A DNA stretch of 5,951 bases from Sphingobacterium sp. (lineage in GTDB: Bacteria; Bacteroidota; Bacteroidia; Sphingobacteriales; Sphingobacteriaceae), in contig JASLCA010000373.1 in NCBI GenBank assembly GCA_030146225.1, positions 1 to 5,951 on the forward strand, in the 5' to 3' direction. Below, piece after piece: positions 1-5,951 of the stretch. Position 1 is the stretch's first letter; every line of letters begins with the position of its first letter. The translations under genes were made by a program, and so were the position numbers. The notes beneath the pieces were generated by a model. The model saw only the letters and a program-made list of their open reading frames with translations, did no database searches and had not been told where the DNA came from.

Positions 1-771
1 CATCGCGAGTTTCAGATTAGTTATGTTGTACAGGGCAAAGGTTCCATTATGCTCGGCAATTTAATCCGTCCCTGCGACAAGGATGAAATCTTCCTTATAA
101 AGCCCAATGAGCCCCATTTATTCTTTAAGGATGAAAGCTTAGTAAACAATAATACCGTGCATATCGTACATCTTTTCTTCTCCTTAGAGAAGTTAAAGCC
201 ATTCTTTGATATGACCGAACTAGCAGCGGTAAAAAATCTCTTTTACAATATCAATACCAGCAAATCCCTGCCGGCAGCACATGCAGCAGCCCTAAAGAGC
301 CTGTTTATAAGCCTAGATGCAGAGGAAGGAGTCGTAAAGTTGCAAAAGATAATAGAAGTATTTCGGTTCTTAGTAAGTCAAGAGCAGCATTTTGTATCCA
401 TCTATTCCGGATTAAACAAGGTGACCTTTCAGGATTCAGACGGCTTACGTATTAATTCAGTGATCAAATACGCCTTGGAAAATTACAAGCGAAGCGTAAC
501 GGTGGAGGAGGTATCCACACTTATACATATGAGCCCAACGGCCTTCTGTAAATTCTTTAAGAAACATACCAAGAAGACCTTTGTAAGCTTTCTAAATGAA
601 ATACGCATAGAAAAAGCCTGTCAACTGCTGGTAAACAAGCGTGCCGAAAACATATCCGAGGCAGCCTACCAATGTGGCTTTAATACAGCCGTACACTTTA
701 ATCGCGTATTTAGAGGGATAATGAAGATATCCCCAACCCAGTTTATCACAGCCCATACAGTCGTAAAATAA
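1..771 (+). CDS. AraC-family transcriptional regulator, 5' end cut by the window edge
   Basis: Probable one-component cytoplasmic transcription factor with an N-terminal cupin-type sensing domain and a C-terminal AraC double helix-turn-helix DNA-binding domain. The frame is open from base 1, and the residues before the first ATG (base 49) already fit the family: HREFQISYVVQGKG matches the 'H.E.EI.YV..G.G' cupin start. Base 49 is therefore an internal Met, and the gene begins left of the window. The visible part is 256 residues; with relatives near 285-290 aa, about 30 residues are missing. Cupin signature KPNEPHLFF lies at about bases 103-129. The HTH domain covers about bases 448-750, including MSPTAFCKFFKKHT, FVSFLNEIRIEKACQLL, ISEAAYQCGF and HFNRVFR, all canonical AraC positions. 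The ligand cannot be told from sequence; a sugar or small organic molecule is typical of cupin AraC proteins. It faces the next gene tail to tail, so it need not control it. Confidence 0.9.
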   Translation, partial: HREFQISYVVQGKGSIMLGNLIRPCDKDEIFLIKPNEPHLFFKDESLVNNNTVHIVHLFFSLEKLKPFFDMTELAAVKNLFYNINTSKSLPAAHAAALKSLFISLDAEEGVVKLQKIIEVFRFLVSQEQHFVSIYSGLNKVTFQDSDGLRINSVIKYALENYKRSVTVEEVSTLIHMSPTAFCKFFKKHTKKTFVSFLNEIRIEKACQLLVNKRAENISEAAYQCGFNTAVHFNRVFRGIMKISPTQFITAHTVVK

Positions 772-800
772 AGAGGAGATCCCTTTAGAACCTCCTCTTT
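770..800. terminator. Shared hairpin terminator between convergent genes
   Basis: A perfect 9-bp stem, AAAGAGGAG (770-778) with CTCCTCTTT (792-800), encloses a 13-nt loop. It overlaps the last bases of the AraC stop codon and ends 3 nt before the stop of the opposing gene. Read leftward, the stem is followed by a T-rich run (TTTATTTT), as in an intrinsic terminator. Read rightward, the tail after the stem is not T-rich. It therefore looks strongest for the leftward operon and may serve the AraC gene less efficiently. Confidence 0.7.
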
Positions 801-803
801 ACC

Positions 804-1181
804 TTATTTGTCGCTCCCCATTCTTTTTAAGATCATAATGGCTTCAAATTGCTTGTCATCAAAGTGAGGCGCATCAATAACGAGCTGGTCAGGGTAGGGC
901 TTGCTCTTGTCAAAGAAAAAGATCTTTGTCACGCTGCCATAATCGTTGGTCGGGAATAAGTCGGCACATGCCTCATAATCCGCTTGACCAAGATCCCCAA
1001 CCGTAACCGCATAGATACGTACAATCGCACCCTTGTTTTGCTCATTGCGCACAAAGGCCACTTCCTCAAACTTCCCAGGTAAATCCTTGATGGAGGGCTG
1101 ACTGAATGCATCCCAGATGCCATAGATAAGGATAATCCCCAAGCCAAGGGCAATCCACCAAATTTTCTTGTTTTTGTACAT
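804..1181 (-). CDS. Small membrane-anchored protein of unknown function
   Basis: I do not recognise this 125-aa protein and assign no function. A positively charged N-terminus (MYKNKK) is followed by one hydrophobic segment at about residues 8-22 (WWIALGLGIILIYG). The remaining ~100 residues are soluble and mixed-charge, with aromatic beta-like stretches (VRIYAVTV, VTKIFFFD) and a single Cys at residue 72. By the positive-inside rule the C-terminal part should lie in the periplasm. A cleaved signal peptide is less likely because no clean AxA site or lipobox follows the segment. The start codon overlaps the stop of the DJ-1/PfpI gene by one base (TAATG), so translation is probably coupled and it is the last gene of the operon. 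That linkage, and the strong hairpin just after its stop, support a real gene. An overlapping 74-aa frame on the same strand looks like a shadow. Confidence 0.75.
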   Translation of the reverse strand: MYKNKKIWWIALGLGIILIYGIWDAFSQPSIKDLPGKFEEVAFVRNEQNKGAIVRIYAVTVGDLGQADYEACADLFPTNDYGSVTKIFFFDKSKPYPDQLVIDAPHFDDKQFEAIMILKRMGSDK

Positions 1182-1759
1182 TAACTGTTTATTGTGATAC
1201 CTAATAATTTATAAAATTCCTTTAAAATAGCCTGATGCCCAGGCCAAGCCGGAGAAGTAACAAGATTGCCATCTACAATAGCCTGATCCGGAGCAATATT
1301 CTTCCAAGTACCCCCCGCAAGCTCAATATCCGGGCCAACCGCTACATAAGCAGTCAAGGTCCGACCTTCCAGCACGCGAGCCGTAGTCAACACCTGTATG
1401 CCATGGCAGATCGCCGCCACAGGCTTATTATGGGTAAAGAAATACTGTGTAAACTCAATAACCTTCTTATTGAGTCGAATATATTCAGCAGACCGGCCCC
1501 CAGCAATGTAAAGCCCGTCATAGTCAGCCGGATTCACCGCATCAAAGTCTTTGTTAATCGCAAAATTATGCCCGCGTAACTCCTTATACGTCTGATCGCC
1601 CGTAAAATCATGCACTGCCGTGGGCACCATATCGCCTTTCTTGCGATCCGGAGCAATAGCATCTACCTCAATTCCGATGGAACCCATTGCTTGAAAAGGA
1701 ACCATTGCTTCGTAATCCTCTACGAAGTCTCCTACAATTAATAATACTTTCTTAGCCAT
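1181..1759 (-). CDS. DJ-1/PfpI family protein (class I glutamine amidotransferase-like; possible glyoxalase III or deglycase)
   Basis: A 192-aa single-domain DJ-1/PfpI protein, complete for the family. The nucleophile elbow is AAICHG with Cys118 followed by His119. The conserved acidic residue that contacts the cysteine is probably Glu14 in GDFVEDYE. The IAGGR turn is at 85-89. The C-terminal block GGTW (149-152), DGNLVTSPAWPGH (163-175) closely resembles plant DJ-1 homolog D, in which two such domains are fused in tandem and which has glyoxalase III activity; here there is one copy. Likely roles, from family knowledge, are cofactor-free conversion of methylglyoxal/glyoxal to hydroxyacids or a stress chaperone/hydrolase; old annotations as an intracellular protease are doubtful. 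No signal peptide, so cytoplasmic. It lies 26 bp after the FMN reductase gene, and its stop overlaps the start of the downstream small gene. The start is preceded by an AT-rich stretch with no Shine-Dalgarno, usual in this phylum. Confidence 0.9.
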   Translation of the reverse strand: MAKKVLLIVGDFVEDYEAMVPFQAMGSIGIEVDAIAPDRKKGDMVPTAVHDFTGDQTYKELRGHNFAINKDFDAVNPADYDGLYIAGGRSAEYIRLNKKVIEFTQYFFTHNKPVAAICHGIQVLTTARVLEGRTLTAYVAVGPDIELAGGTWKNIAPDQAIVDGNLVTSPAWPGHQAILKEFYKLLGITINS

Positions 1760-1785
1760 AATATTTAATTTTGAGATTAAGTATG

Positions 1786-2340
1786 CTATATCAATATCTC
1801 TGCCAATAGGCGTTTTGTTTTCCTCACCTTAGCCTCAAGCTGACTTCTCAGGAGCATATTAGTAAGCCCTTTGCCCTCCTCAAAATTCTTGTCAAACTCA
1901 GGCAGACTAAAAGTGCCCAATACCTCAGCCCCATCATAAGGCATTCTAGCAGTCGCAATATCCAATACCGATTGCGCACCACGACCACCCTGACTTGTGG
2001 CCAAGAGAAACACCGGCTTGCCTTGAAAGATCTTACGCTTAGGAATTCTAGAAACCCAATCAATAAGATTTTTATAGGCCGCATTGTAGTTCCCATTGTT
2101 TTCCGCAAAGGAAATCAAGATAAAGTCCGCCCAATCCAGCTTAGCGGCAAAGTCATGCGCAAGTTGAGGTATCCCAGAAGCCCTTTCCCGATCCTTAGAG
2201 AAGATAGGCATCTCATAGTTATTCAGGTCCAGGATCTCGATTGTATCCTCAGGCTCCTTATAATACTTGCTCACACTACTTACCAATCTTTTGTTAATGG
2301 AATCTGAACTGTTGCTTCCAGCAAATGCTAATATTTTCAT
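1786..2340 (-). CDS. NADPH-dependent FMN reductase family (flavodoxin-like quinone/azo/chromate-type reductase)
   Basis: A 184-aa cytoplasmic flavodoxin-fold oxidoreductase that should bind FMN and use NAD(P)H for two-electron reduction of quinones or similar acceptors. The phosphate-binding loop is GSNSSDSINKRL (8-19). The segment LDLNNYEMPIF (38-48) and the flavin-ring loop AENNGNYNAAYKNLIDWVSR (79-98) are family landmarks, as is SQGGRGAQ (116-123). The usual PEYNGS of the wider family is AENNGN here, a variation resembling the AEHNGS/T form I recall from Bacteroidota members, so it should be a subgroup trait and not a defect. Length is normal. It is the first gene of the leftward cluster: DJ-1/PfpI follows after 26 bp, then the anchored protein. 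This points to a joint role in redox or electrophile stress (inference). The physiological substrate cannot be read from sequence. It starts 142 bp from the divergent SGNH gene. Confidence 0.9.
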   Translation of the reverse strand: MKILAFAGSNSSDSINKRLVSSVSKYYKEPEDTIEILDLNNYEMPIFSKDRERASGIPQLAHDFAAKLDWADFILISFAENNGNYNAAYKNLIDWVSRIPKRKIFQGKPVFLLATSQGGRGAQSVLDIATARMPYDGAEVLGTFSLPEFDKNFEEGKGLTNMLLRSQLEAKVRKTKRLLAEILI

Positions 2341-2482
2341 CTATTCAATTAATTTATCATAAACTCCCACCGGATTACGCCAGCCTAACCCGGTCCATAA
2401 AGCCCTAAATGGCTATATGGATATTTGATACAATAAATCTATACATTTTTTTTATCTTGTGGGGTCAAAATAAAAACACATT
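2341..2482. promoter_or_regulatory. Divergent intergenic region with the promoters of the reductase operon and the SGNH gene
   Basis: This 142-bp AT-rich gap must hold the start sites of two divergent transcription units. It contains no credible small gene. Rightward, TATCTTG (2453-2459) resembles the Bacteroidota -7 element TAnnTTTG with one T missing, and TTTG at 2424-2427 resembles the -33 element, but their 25-nt separation is longer than normal. TACATTTT (2442-2449) is an alternative -7 with too short a spacing (14 nt). Leftward, the reverse complement gives TTTG then TAGATTTA about 24 nt later, also imperfect. No Shine-Dalgarno is evident before either start. Exact promoters are therefore undecided. 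Confidence 0.5.
2394..2421. repeat. Interrupted palindrome centred in the divergent region, candidate operator
   Basis: Arms TCCATAAAGCC (2394-2404) and GGCTATATGGA (2411-2421) pair at 10 of 11 positions, the exception being A2400/A2415, around a 6-nt centre CTAAAT. The centre lies about 67 bp before the reductase start and 75 bp before the SGNH start, so one dimeric regulator bound there could affect both. It could instead be an RNA hairpin. No tract of Ts follows closely in either direction as expected of a terminator. Confidence 0.45.
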
Positions 2483-3571
2483 ATGCGAATTAGAAAACTT
2501 CTTCTCTCGGCAATCTGCATGCTGGGGAGTCTACCGCTATTTGCTCAACAGCAGCAAGACCTAGTCTGGCATAGCCCCAGCCTAGTACATGGGCAGCTTA
2601 GCAGCGCAGGAACCGCCAAGTACGGGCGTTTACCCGATGCGCTAAAGGACCAAGTCAGAAGCCCCGTTTGGCATTTAGGAACCAATAGCGCAGGCCTACA
2701 TATAGACTTTAGTACAGATGCCGACTCCATCCTAGTACGCTACAAGGTTAAAGGAGCACTGAATATGCCCCATATGCCCACAGTAGGCGTAAGTGGAGTA
2801 GATCTATATATGCATGATAAAGGCAAGGCAAACTGGTCATGGACAGCCGGGAATTACTCCTTTAAAGACACCATCACCTACACCTTCAAAGAGATGGGAA
2901 GCTCCTCAGATCGTGTCTATCAATTGTATTTACCCTTGTACAATACCGTAGAATGGCTAGAGATCGGCATCCCCGCCAACAAGCAGTTAAAGATGGAGGG
3001 GAATAGCCAAAAGCCCATAATAGTTTATGGTACCTCCATTGCACAGGGCGCATGCGCAACCCGTCCGGGACTAGCTTGGACAAACATGTTGAGTCGCGCT
3101 ATAAATCAACCCGTAGTCAACCTCGCTTTTTCAGGAAATGGACGATTAGAAAAGCCAATTTTGGACTTAATGGCAAAGGCCGATCCCGCAGCAATCGTAT
3201 TGGATTGTTTGCCCAACCTAAGCGTAACCACAGAGCGCACAGAAGCCCAGTTAGACTCATTAATCTACACAGCCTTTACCATGATGCGCCAGGCACATCC
3301 AAACACCCCCATTATATTAAATGAGCATTCGGCAGGCTATAATGCATCCGTAAAGCTGGATAAAGTAAATAAAAGAGCCGAACAAGCCACGCAAGTGGGC
3401 CGTCGCACATTTACTCTCTTAAAGAAAGAAGGATTTAAAAATATTTACTTGTTGACCAACAAGGAGGTCGGATTAGACCTAAACTCAACCGTAGACTACG
3501 TACACCCAAATGATATAGGGATGCAAAAGATTGCCGATGCCTATACCAAGTTGTTAAAGCGGATATTATAA
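2483..3571 (+). CDS. Secreted two-domain SGNH/GDSL hydrolase (GxDLY N-terminal domain plus SGNH esterase domain)
   Basis: A 362-aa exported esterase-like enzyme. A signal peptide is clear: MRIRK, a hydrophobic core, and a likely signal peptidase I cut after LFA (residue 21) before QQQQ. Cys12 is not in a lipobox, so it is not a lipoprotein. Residues ~28-165 form the beta-rich N-terminal domain typical of this Bacteroidota family, with the GVDLY signature at 105-109. The catalytic SGNH domain follows from ~177: block I YGTSIAQG with nucleophile Ser185 (GTS in place of GDS, as in close relatives), block II around NLAFSGNG (Gly218), block III DCLPN (Asn245), and block V DYVHP with Asp338 and His341. 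All four catalytic positions are present. Likely substrates are acyl or acetyl esters on glycans, but none is shown: there is no SusC/SusD pair or glycoside hydrolase nearby. It is transcribed alone and divergently from the reductase operon, and a hairpin follows its stop. Confidence 0.92.
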   Translation: MRIRKLLLSAICMLGSLPLFAQQQQDLVWHSPSLVHGQLSSAGTAKYGRLPDALKDQVRSPVWHLGTNSAGLHIDFSTDADSILVRYKVKGALNMPHMPTVGVSGVDLYMHDKGKANWSWTAGNYSFKDTITYTFKEMGSSSDRVYQLYLPLYNTVEWLEIGIPANKQLKMEGNSQKPIIVYGTSIAQGACATRPGLAWTNMLSRAINQPVVNLAFSGNGRLEKPILDLMAKADPAAIVLDCLPNLSVTTERTEAQLDSLIYTAFTMMRQAHPNTPIILNEHSAGYNASVKLDKVNKRAEQATQVGRRTFTLLKKEGFKNIYLLTNKEVGLDLNSTVDYVHPNDIGMQKIADAYTKLLKRIL

Positions 3572-3575
3572 AAAA

Positions 3576-3616
3576 GGGAGAAGGTTAGAAGGTCCAACCC
3601 TCTAACCTTCTAACCC
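3576..3616. terminator. Hairpin terminator shared by the SGNH gene and glnN, built of 8-bp repeats
   Basis: GAAGGTTAGA (3580-3589) pairs perfectly with TCTAACCTTC (3601-3610). One further pair (A3579/T3611) lies outside, and GG/CC (3591-3592 with 3598-3599) inside past a mismatch. GGG (3576-3578) can also pair with CCC (3614-3616) across a 2-nt bulge. Read leftward from glnN, the stem is followed by TTTTTT (complement of 3570-3575), a classic intrinsic terminator. Rightward, no T tract follows, so termination of the SGNH transcript may rely on the stem alone. The element fills nearly the whole 50-bp gap between the two stop codons. Confidence 0.8.
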
Positions 3617-3621
3617 GCTAA

Positions 3622-5811
3622 TTATCTTAAAAACAACAACTCTCTTAACTTAGGGAGTGGCCATTTAGCATCGTCAACAATTTTCTCAAGTTTATTAACA
3701 TTGTAACGGATCTCATCAAAGTAAGGCTTCACCACCTCATCATAGCTGATGGAGCGTTCACGCATATCTTCAATCGTATTGGCCTTCTTACGCGCTTGAC
3801 GCATCTCTTCTGCCTTTTCTAAGATTAGATTTGTATGCTTCGAAATACGTTCAACCAGGTTTAGCTGGGAGCTAAAAGCATCCTTAGAAAGACCTAAGTC
3901 TTTAAGACCCTTTACGTTCGTAATCAGTTCATTTTGGTAGATAAAAGAGGCTGGAGCAATCTGACTCGTAACCATCTCTTCAATAACCCGCGCTTCAATC
4001 TGTAGCTTCTTGTAGAAGTTCTCCAATAAGATCTCATGGCGCGCTTCCGATTCCCGCTTGGTATAAATACCCATTCTCTCAAACAAAGCCACAGTCTCCT
4101 CTTGCACATAAACATCAAGCGCCTTAGGCGTAGACTTAATATTAGAAAGCCCGCGCGTAGCCGCCTCCTGTGCCCATTCCTCGCTGTAGCCATTGCCTTC
4201 AAAACGAATAGCTTTAGACTCTTTAATATACTTACGCAGCATATTAAGCATCGCTAAATCCTTCTTCGTTCCTTTTTTGATTTGCTTATCCACTTCCGCC
4301 TTAAACTCAATAAGCTGAGCCGCAACAATTGTATTTAAGATTGTCATAGGCTGCGCCGAGTTGGCAGAAGAGCCCACCGCGCGGAACTCAAACTTATTGC
4401 CCGTAAAGGCAAAAGGAGAGGTGCGGTTACGATCTGTATTATCCAAGTTTAATTCAGGAATTTTCGGAATGCCATGCCATAGATTAGCATCATTCTTCAC
4501 CTTTTTAGCCACTCGTGCAGACTCCACCTCATCCAAGATTTCATCCAGCTGCGAGCCCAAGAAGATCGATATAATAGCCGGCGGCGCTTCATTTGCACCC
4601 AAGCGGTGATCATTGCTATGGCTGGCAATAGAAGCCCGTAAGATGTCCGCATGCTCATGAACAGCCTTTATCGTATTGATAAAGAAGGTTAAGAACATTA
4701 AGTTATTCTTAGGCGTCTTTCCAGGGGAAAGCAAGTTAACGCCTGTATCGGTAATCAAAGACCAGTTATTATGCTTGCCAGAACCATTCACCCCACTGTA
4801 TGGCTTCTCATGTAGCAATACCTTGAAATGATGACGGATAGCGATCTGCTCCATCAAGTTCATCAGCAGTTGATTATGGTCAATCGCTAAGTTAGCCTCT
4901 TCAAAAATAGGTGCACATTCAAACTGCGAAGGCGCCACCTCATTATGACGTGTCTTAAGTGGGATACCCAACTTTAAGGCCTCATTTTCCAAGTCCACCA
5001 TATACGAAAGCACCCGTTCAGGAATTGCCCCAAAGTAATGATCCTCTAGCTGCTGCCCTTTGGCTGAGATATGTCCAAAAAGTGTACGGCCCGTCATCTG
5101 TAAATCAGGACGTGCATTATACAAGGATAGGTCCACCAAGAAATACTCCTGCTCAATACCCAACGAAGCAGTAACCTTCGTAACCGACTTGTCAAACAAT
5201 TGAACCACTTCCGTAGAAGCCTTGTCAATCGCTGCAATGGCCTTTAACAAAGGCGCTTTATAATCTAGGGATTCACCTGTATACGATACAAATACCGTAG
5301 GAATACACAAGGTCTTACCTGCAACAGTCTCAAAAATAAAAGCAGGAGAAGAAGGATCCCAAGCCGTGTAGCCCCTTGCTTCAAAGGTATTTCGAATACC
5401 CCCATTTGGAAAAGAAGAAGCATCCGATTCCTGTTGTACTAAAGAGTCTCCAGAGAAGCGATCAATCGCATCTCCATTTTCATCCGGCTCAAAGAAAGCA
5501 TCATGCTTTTCCGCAGTAGTTCCCGTCAGCGGTTGAAACCAGTGCGTATAGTGCGATGCACCATTAGCAATGGACCAAGTTTTCATCGCTTGCGCGATAT
5601 GTCCAGCAAGTTCCCGAGAAATCTGCGAGCCCGCTTCAATAGCCGCCAGCAATTCCTTGTAGGTATTCTTCGCCAGAAAATCTCTCATCTTGGCAATGGT
5701 GAATACATTCTTTCCGTAAATAGTAGTTGCTTTAAGGGATTCGACTTTTTTAGCTTCCTCGAGGGATCTCGATACAGCTGATTCTGTTGCTTTAAATCTT
5801 AGGTTTGACAT
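3622..5811 (-). CDS. glnN: Glutamine synthetase type III
   Basis: Cytoplasmic ATP-dependent ligase making L-glutamine from glutamate and ammonium, the entry step of nitrogen assimilation; GSIII enzymes are dodecamers. Start chosen at MSNLRFKATE (base 5811), giving 729 aa, the length of the Bacteroides GlnN family. Residues ~1-200 are the GSIII-specific N-terminal region (SHYTHWFQPLTGTTAEKHDAF at ~86-106 is characteristic). The catalytic core follows: metal-binding EQEYF (220-224), RHNEVAPSQFE (288-298), ATP/glutamate loop NGSGKHNNWS (342-351) with His347, SNDHRLGANEAPP (399-411), and RNRTSPFAFTG...FEFRAVGSSANSAQP (461-487). The C-terminal helical extension runs to 729. All expected motifs are intact. 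The frame stays open upstream to an ATG at 5934, but that 41-residue extension is AT-rich and matches nothing in the family. The chosen start is preceded by an A run, with no Shine-Dalgarno. No glnB, amtB or glutamate synthase gene is in the window, so nitrogen control is not visible. Confidence 0.97.
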   Translation of the reverse strand: MSNLRFKATESAVSRSLEEAKKVESLKATTIYGKNVFTIAKMRDFLAKNTYKELLAAIEAGSQISRELAGHIAQAMKTWSIANGASHYTHWFQPLTGTTAEKHDAFFEPDENGDAIDRFSGDSLVQQESDASSFPNGGIRNTFEARGYTAWDPSSPAFIFETVAGKTLCIPTVFVSYTGESLDYKAPLLKAIAAIDKASTEVVQLFDKSVTKVTASLGIEQEYFLVDLSLYNARPDLQMTGRTLFGHISAKGQQLEDHYFGAIPERVLSYMVDLENEALKLGIPLKTRHNEVAPSQFECAPIFEEANLAIDHNQLLMNLMEQIAIRHHFKVLLHEKPYSGVNGSGKHNNWSLITDTGVNLLSPGKTPKNNLMFLTFFINTIKAVHEHADILRASIASHSNDHRLGANEAPPAIISIFLGSQLDEILDEVESARVAKKVKNDANLWHGIPKIPELNLDNTDRNRTSPFAFTGNKFEFRAVGSSANSAQPMTILNTIVAAQLIEFKAEVDKQIKKGTKKDLAMLNMLRKYIKESKAIRFEGNGYSEEWAQEAATRGLSNIKSTPKALDVYVQEETVALFERMGIYTKRESEARHEILLENFYKKLQIEARVIEEMVTSQIAPASFIYQNELITNVKGLKDLGLSKDAFSSQLNLVERISKHTNLILEKAEEMRQARKKANTIEDMRERSISYDEVVKPYFDEIRYNVNKLEKIVDDAKWPLPKLRELLFLR

Positions 5812-5951
5812 TTTTTTTGAGGAACTAAGTTTTGTGATACAGTTTGTTGTGCTTTTATGCTGTAAAAATACGTTAATTTTTAAAAAACAAGAGATAAAAG
5901 TGTAATTTTTATAAGTTTTTAACAATAAAACCAAAAAAGAGCCTATTACAA
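5812..5951 (-). promoter_or_regulatory. AT-rich leader of glnN with a candidate Bacteroidota promoter
   Basis: The 140 bp from the glnN start to the right edge hold no convincing gene. On the minus strand, TTG (complement of 5888-5890) and TATTTTTA (complement of 5863-5870) are separated by 17 nt. They fit the Bacteroidota -33 TTG / -7 TAnnTTTG pattern, with the last G replaced by A, and would give a leader of roughly 45-50 nt. In DNA this AT-rich such matches are common, so this is only a candidate. An A run sits directly before the ATG. Confidence 0.35.

Noticed and set aside
49..771. AraC gene starting at base 49
   Set aside because: The frame is open to base 1 and the 16 residues before this Met match the cupin domain of the family, so the true start is outside the window.
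1235..1579. 114-codon rightward open frame inside the DJ-1/PfpI gene
   Set aside because: It is antisense to a clearly conserved gene, with Arg/Ser/Asn-rich composition typical of a shadow frame and no recognisable domain.
1285..1658. 14-bp direct repeat GATCCGGAGCAATA at 1285-1298 and 1645-1658
   Set aside because: Both copies lie in the DJ-1/PfpI gene and encode IAPD(Q/R) with the same codons in unrelated parts of the protein; this is coding coincidence.
3924..4202. 92-codon leftward frame inside glnN, rich in Arg and Leu
   Set aside because: It is an alternate frame of the conserved C-terminal part of glutamine synthetase; its composition is artefactual.
1192..5840. TTGTGATAC present at 1192-1200 and 5832-5840, each a short way upstream of a leftward start codon
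   Set aside because: Shared 9-mers are expected by chance many times in 6 kb, and the first copy lies inside the DJ-1 coding sequence.
5812..5934. In-frame 41-residue N-terminal extension of glutamine synthetase
   Set aside because: It is AT-rich, lacks family similarity, and starting at 5811 gives exactly the expected 729-aa protein.

Overview
The window looks like chromosomal DNA from a member of the Bacteroidota, most likely a Sphingobacteriaceae-type organism (Sphingobacterium/Pedobacter relatives). The grounds are a type III glutamine synthetase of the Bacteroides length (729 aa), a two-domain GxDLY/SGNH secreted hydrolase, AT-rich leaders without Shine-Dalgarno sequences, and moderate-to-low GC. 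The genus is inference; no rRNA or other taxonomic marker is present. No tRNA, rRNA, CRISPR array, insertion sequence, integrase or phage gene was seen.

Layout: (1) the 3' part of an AraC-family regulator runs rightward from the left edge (1-771). (2) A shared hairpin (770-800) separates it from a leftward three-gene cluster that is transcribed in the order NAD(P)H-dependent FMN reductase (1786-2340), DJ-1/PfpI family protein (1181-1759), small membrane-anchored protein of unknown function (804-1181). The last two overlap by one base (TAATG). (3) A 142-bp divergent intergenic region (2341-2482) carries a centred interrupted palindrome. (4) A secreted SGNH hydrolase runs rightward (2483-3571). 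(5) A second hairpin, built from 8-bp repeats, lies between it and the convergent glutamine synthetase III gene glnN (3622-5811, leftward), whose AT-rich leader reaches the right edge.

How the genes work together: the reductase and the DJ-1-like protein probably form a small redox or reactive-carbonyl stress unit, with the anchored protein as a third, translationally coupled partner. The SGNH hydrolase is divergent and may share control through the palindrome. GlnN is an independent housekeeping ammonium-assimilation enzyme. The AraC regulator is convergent with the operon and need not be related to it.

I see mostly ordinary genes here. The parts that deserve a second look are the uncharacterised anchored protein coupled to the DJ-1 gene, the intergenic palindrome, and the repeat-built terminator. 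Nothing in the window amounts to a clear new defence or mobile system.
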